Below, piece after piece: positions 63,336-64,000 of a DNA stretch of 64,000 nucleotides; the stretch's first letter is position 1, and the number at the start of each line of letters is the position of its first letter. The position numbers were made by a program, and so were the translations under genes. Source of the stretch: Rhizophagus irregularis (Eukaryota; Glomeromycota; Glomeromycetes; Glomerales; Glomeraceae); the NCBI RefSeq assembly GCF_026210795.1, contig NC_089445.1, forward strand, positions 2,976,001 through 3,040,000, in the 5' to 3' direction. The notes below the pieces were generated by a model, which made no database searches, was not told the DNA's origin, and saw only the letters and a list, made by a program, of their open reading frames with translations.

Positions 63336-63819
63336 ATGTCTACACTTATAAGGTCACATGATCACTGCTTAGTATTGGCCAATAAAAACCGTGGTTTCCA
63401 TGGAGGATATAACCTATGCATTTGAGACACGATGGATAAGGTTATATCCTTTGCCGATCAGGCGAATGGGGTGTACATAAAAGGAAAATTTCCTTAAAAG
63501 GCGATTTTCAAATTCAAAATTTCGAAATTTCGAAATTTCAAAAATCTTAAAAAAAATTTCCTTTTATGGTAATTTTTTTTTGAAATTTCGAAATTTCGAA
63601 ATTTTGAACTTTTAAAATCGCCTTATAAGGAAATTTTCCTTTTATAGGATAGATCTACGTTACACAAAACGTCCAAAAAAGGAAATTTGGTAATACAAAC
63701 TTCCTTATTTGGACATTTGTGTAACGTTACATTGCCATAAAAGGAGATTTTAAAATTCAAAAATTCGAAAAATCAATTTTTCGAAATTTTGGCACTTTTC
63801 GTTCAAACGGTACACCGTA
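63310..63819 (-). repeat. Right TIR
   Basis: Uninterrupted partner of the left TIR. The inner single-copy part (63310-63475) holds GATCACTGCTTAGTATTGGC and TTGCCGATCA (63451-63460). The outer part (63475-63819) holds the quasi-palindrome, ATTTGTGTAACGTTACA (63715-63731) and the terminal GTTCAAACGGTACACCGTA. It is the reference that shows the left TIR was split by the nested element. Confidence 0.93.
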
Positions 63820-64000
63820 ATTTACTATATTAGCTTAGAATTAAAATATATTCCATTAGTTGGTTTAATAAAAAATCAGAAAGTTAAATATGGTGCAAAT
63901 GAATTAGAAATTTAGATAAAATCCTTGAAAAGGAAAATGAAGAAGATTTACTAAAAAGACCATATACATATTGGTCTAAAGAATATAAAAGAACAAACCA
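63820..64000 (+). pseudogene. Bromodomain/PD-(D/E)XK-like gene, 3' continuation, runs off the window
   Basis: This starts with the second ATTTAC duplicate. Joined to 40780 in frame it gives YYISLELKYIPLVGLIKN, with the E-x-K motif expected after the catalytic Asp of YSDIF. A missing base in the A-run at about 63909 shifts the frame; beyond it the sequence reads NLDKILEKENEEDLLKRPYT and continues to the window end. Its match to the upstream part shows that the gene existed before the transposon inserted. Confidence 0.75.

Larger units (their letters stand above)
40781..63819. mobile_element. 23-kb KDZ-type DNA transposon with TIRs and 6-bp TSD
   Basis: The left end TACGGTGTACCGTTTGAACG is matched by its exact inverse at 63800-63819. 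Similarity continues inward for about 380 bp, resumes after the nested element for about 155 bp, and then passes into inverted minisatellite arms. ATTTAC flanks both ends (40775-40780 and 63820-63825). The cargo is a KDZ transposase (56867-60653), an HMG-box-like gene (48912-50445) and a coiled-coil gene (50700-52604), all on the minus strand. Without the nested 5.2-kb insertion the element would be about 17.9 kb. KDZ transposases are known from fungi and other eukaryotes. The 6-bp duplication differs from the 8 bp reported for Zisupton, so the subgroup is uncertain. Confidence 0.88.

Noticed and set aside
40781-63819. Maverick/Polinton interpretation (long TIRs, 6-bp duplication, about 20 kb)
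   Set aside because: No protein-primed DNA polymerase, packaging-type ATPase, protease or capsid frame is visible, the ends do not start AG, and the transposase blocks are clearly of KDZ type.
40781-63819. TET/JBP dioxygenase gene associated with the KDZ element
   Set aside because: An association of such genes with fungal KDZ elements is known, but I saw no HxD...H dioxygenase pattern in the cargo.

Overview
The window looks like nuclear DNA of an arbuscular mycorrhizal fungus (Glomeromycotina, Rhizophagus-like). It is very AT-rich. It carries spliced genes with short GT-AG introns, BTB-BACK-TLDc proteins, a TKL-like kinase of the type expanded in these fungi, a fungal half-size ABCG transporter and dense, layered transposon debris. 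The organism is inferred from gene families and composition, not from a marker gene.

Layout. 1-6.6 kb: gene-poor DNA with one small candidate gene (1946-2200) and several local duplications. 6.6-9.3 kb: a complete nine-exon ABCG half transporter (671 aa after splicing). 11.4-13.2 kb: a dead Tc1/mariner copy nested inside a second TIR element. 15.7-17.2 kb: a complete three-exon protein kinase on the minus strand (464 aa). 20.0-21.5 kb: an intact BTB-BACK-TLDc gene on the minus strand (470 aa). 23.5-31.3 kb: old decay containing Ty3/gypsy integrase and reverse-transcriptase fragments and a Pif1-type helicase fragment. 33.9-35.4 kb: a close plus-strand paralogue of the BTB-TLDc gene, cut by a single in-frame TGA where the intact copy has CGA. 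39.1-40.8 kb plus 63.8-64.0 kb: a frameshifted gene combining a bromodomain with a PD-(D/E)XK nuclease-like domain.

The most notable object is a 23,039-bp DNA transposon at 40781-63819, inserted into that bromodomain/nuclease gene. It has matching terminal inverted repeats starting TACGGTGTACC and a 6-bp target-site duplication (ATTTAC). Removing the element and one duplicate rejoins the interrupted frame exactly between the catalytic Asp and the E-x-K motif. It carries three minus-strand genes: a Kyakuja-Dileera-Zisupton (KDZ) transposase with its cysteine cluster, an HMG-box-like protein and a coiled-coil protein. Two inverted minisatellite arms of about 2 kb lie inside the ends. A 10-bp motif (TGATCGGCAA) occurs in both terminal arms and upstream of two of the three genes. 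ACGCGT motifs lie upstream of two genes, including an array of eight repeat units. Its left terminal repeat is itself split by a 5.2-kb nested element, which in turn carries a 156-bp MITE.

Together the element looks like a large, possibly recently active KDZ transposon with accessory genes and elaborate end architecture. Host genes outside it are scattered and show no operon-like relation.
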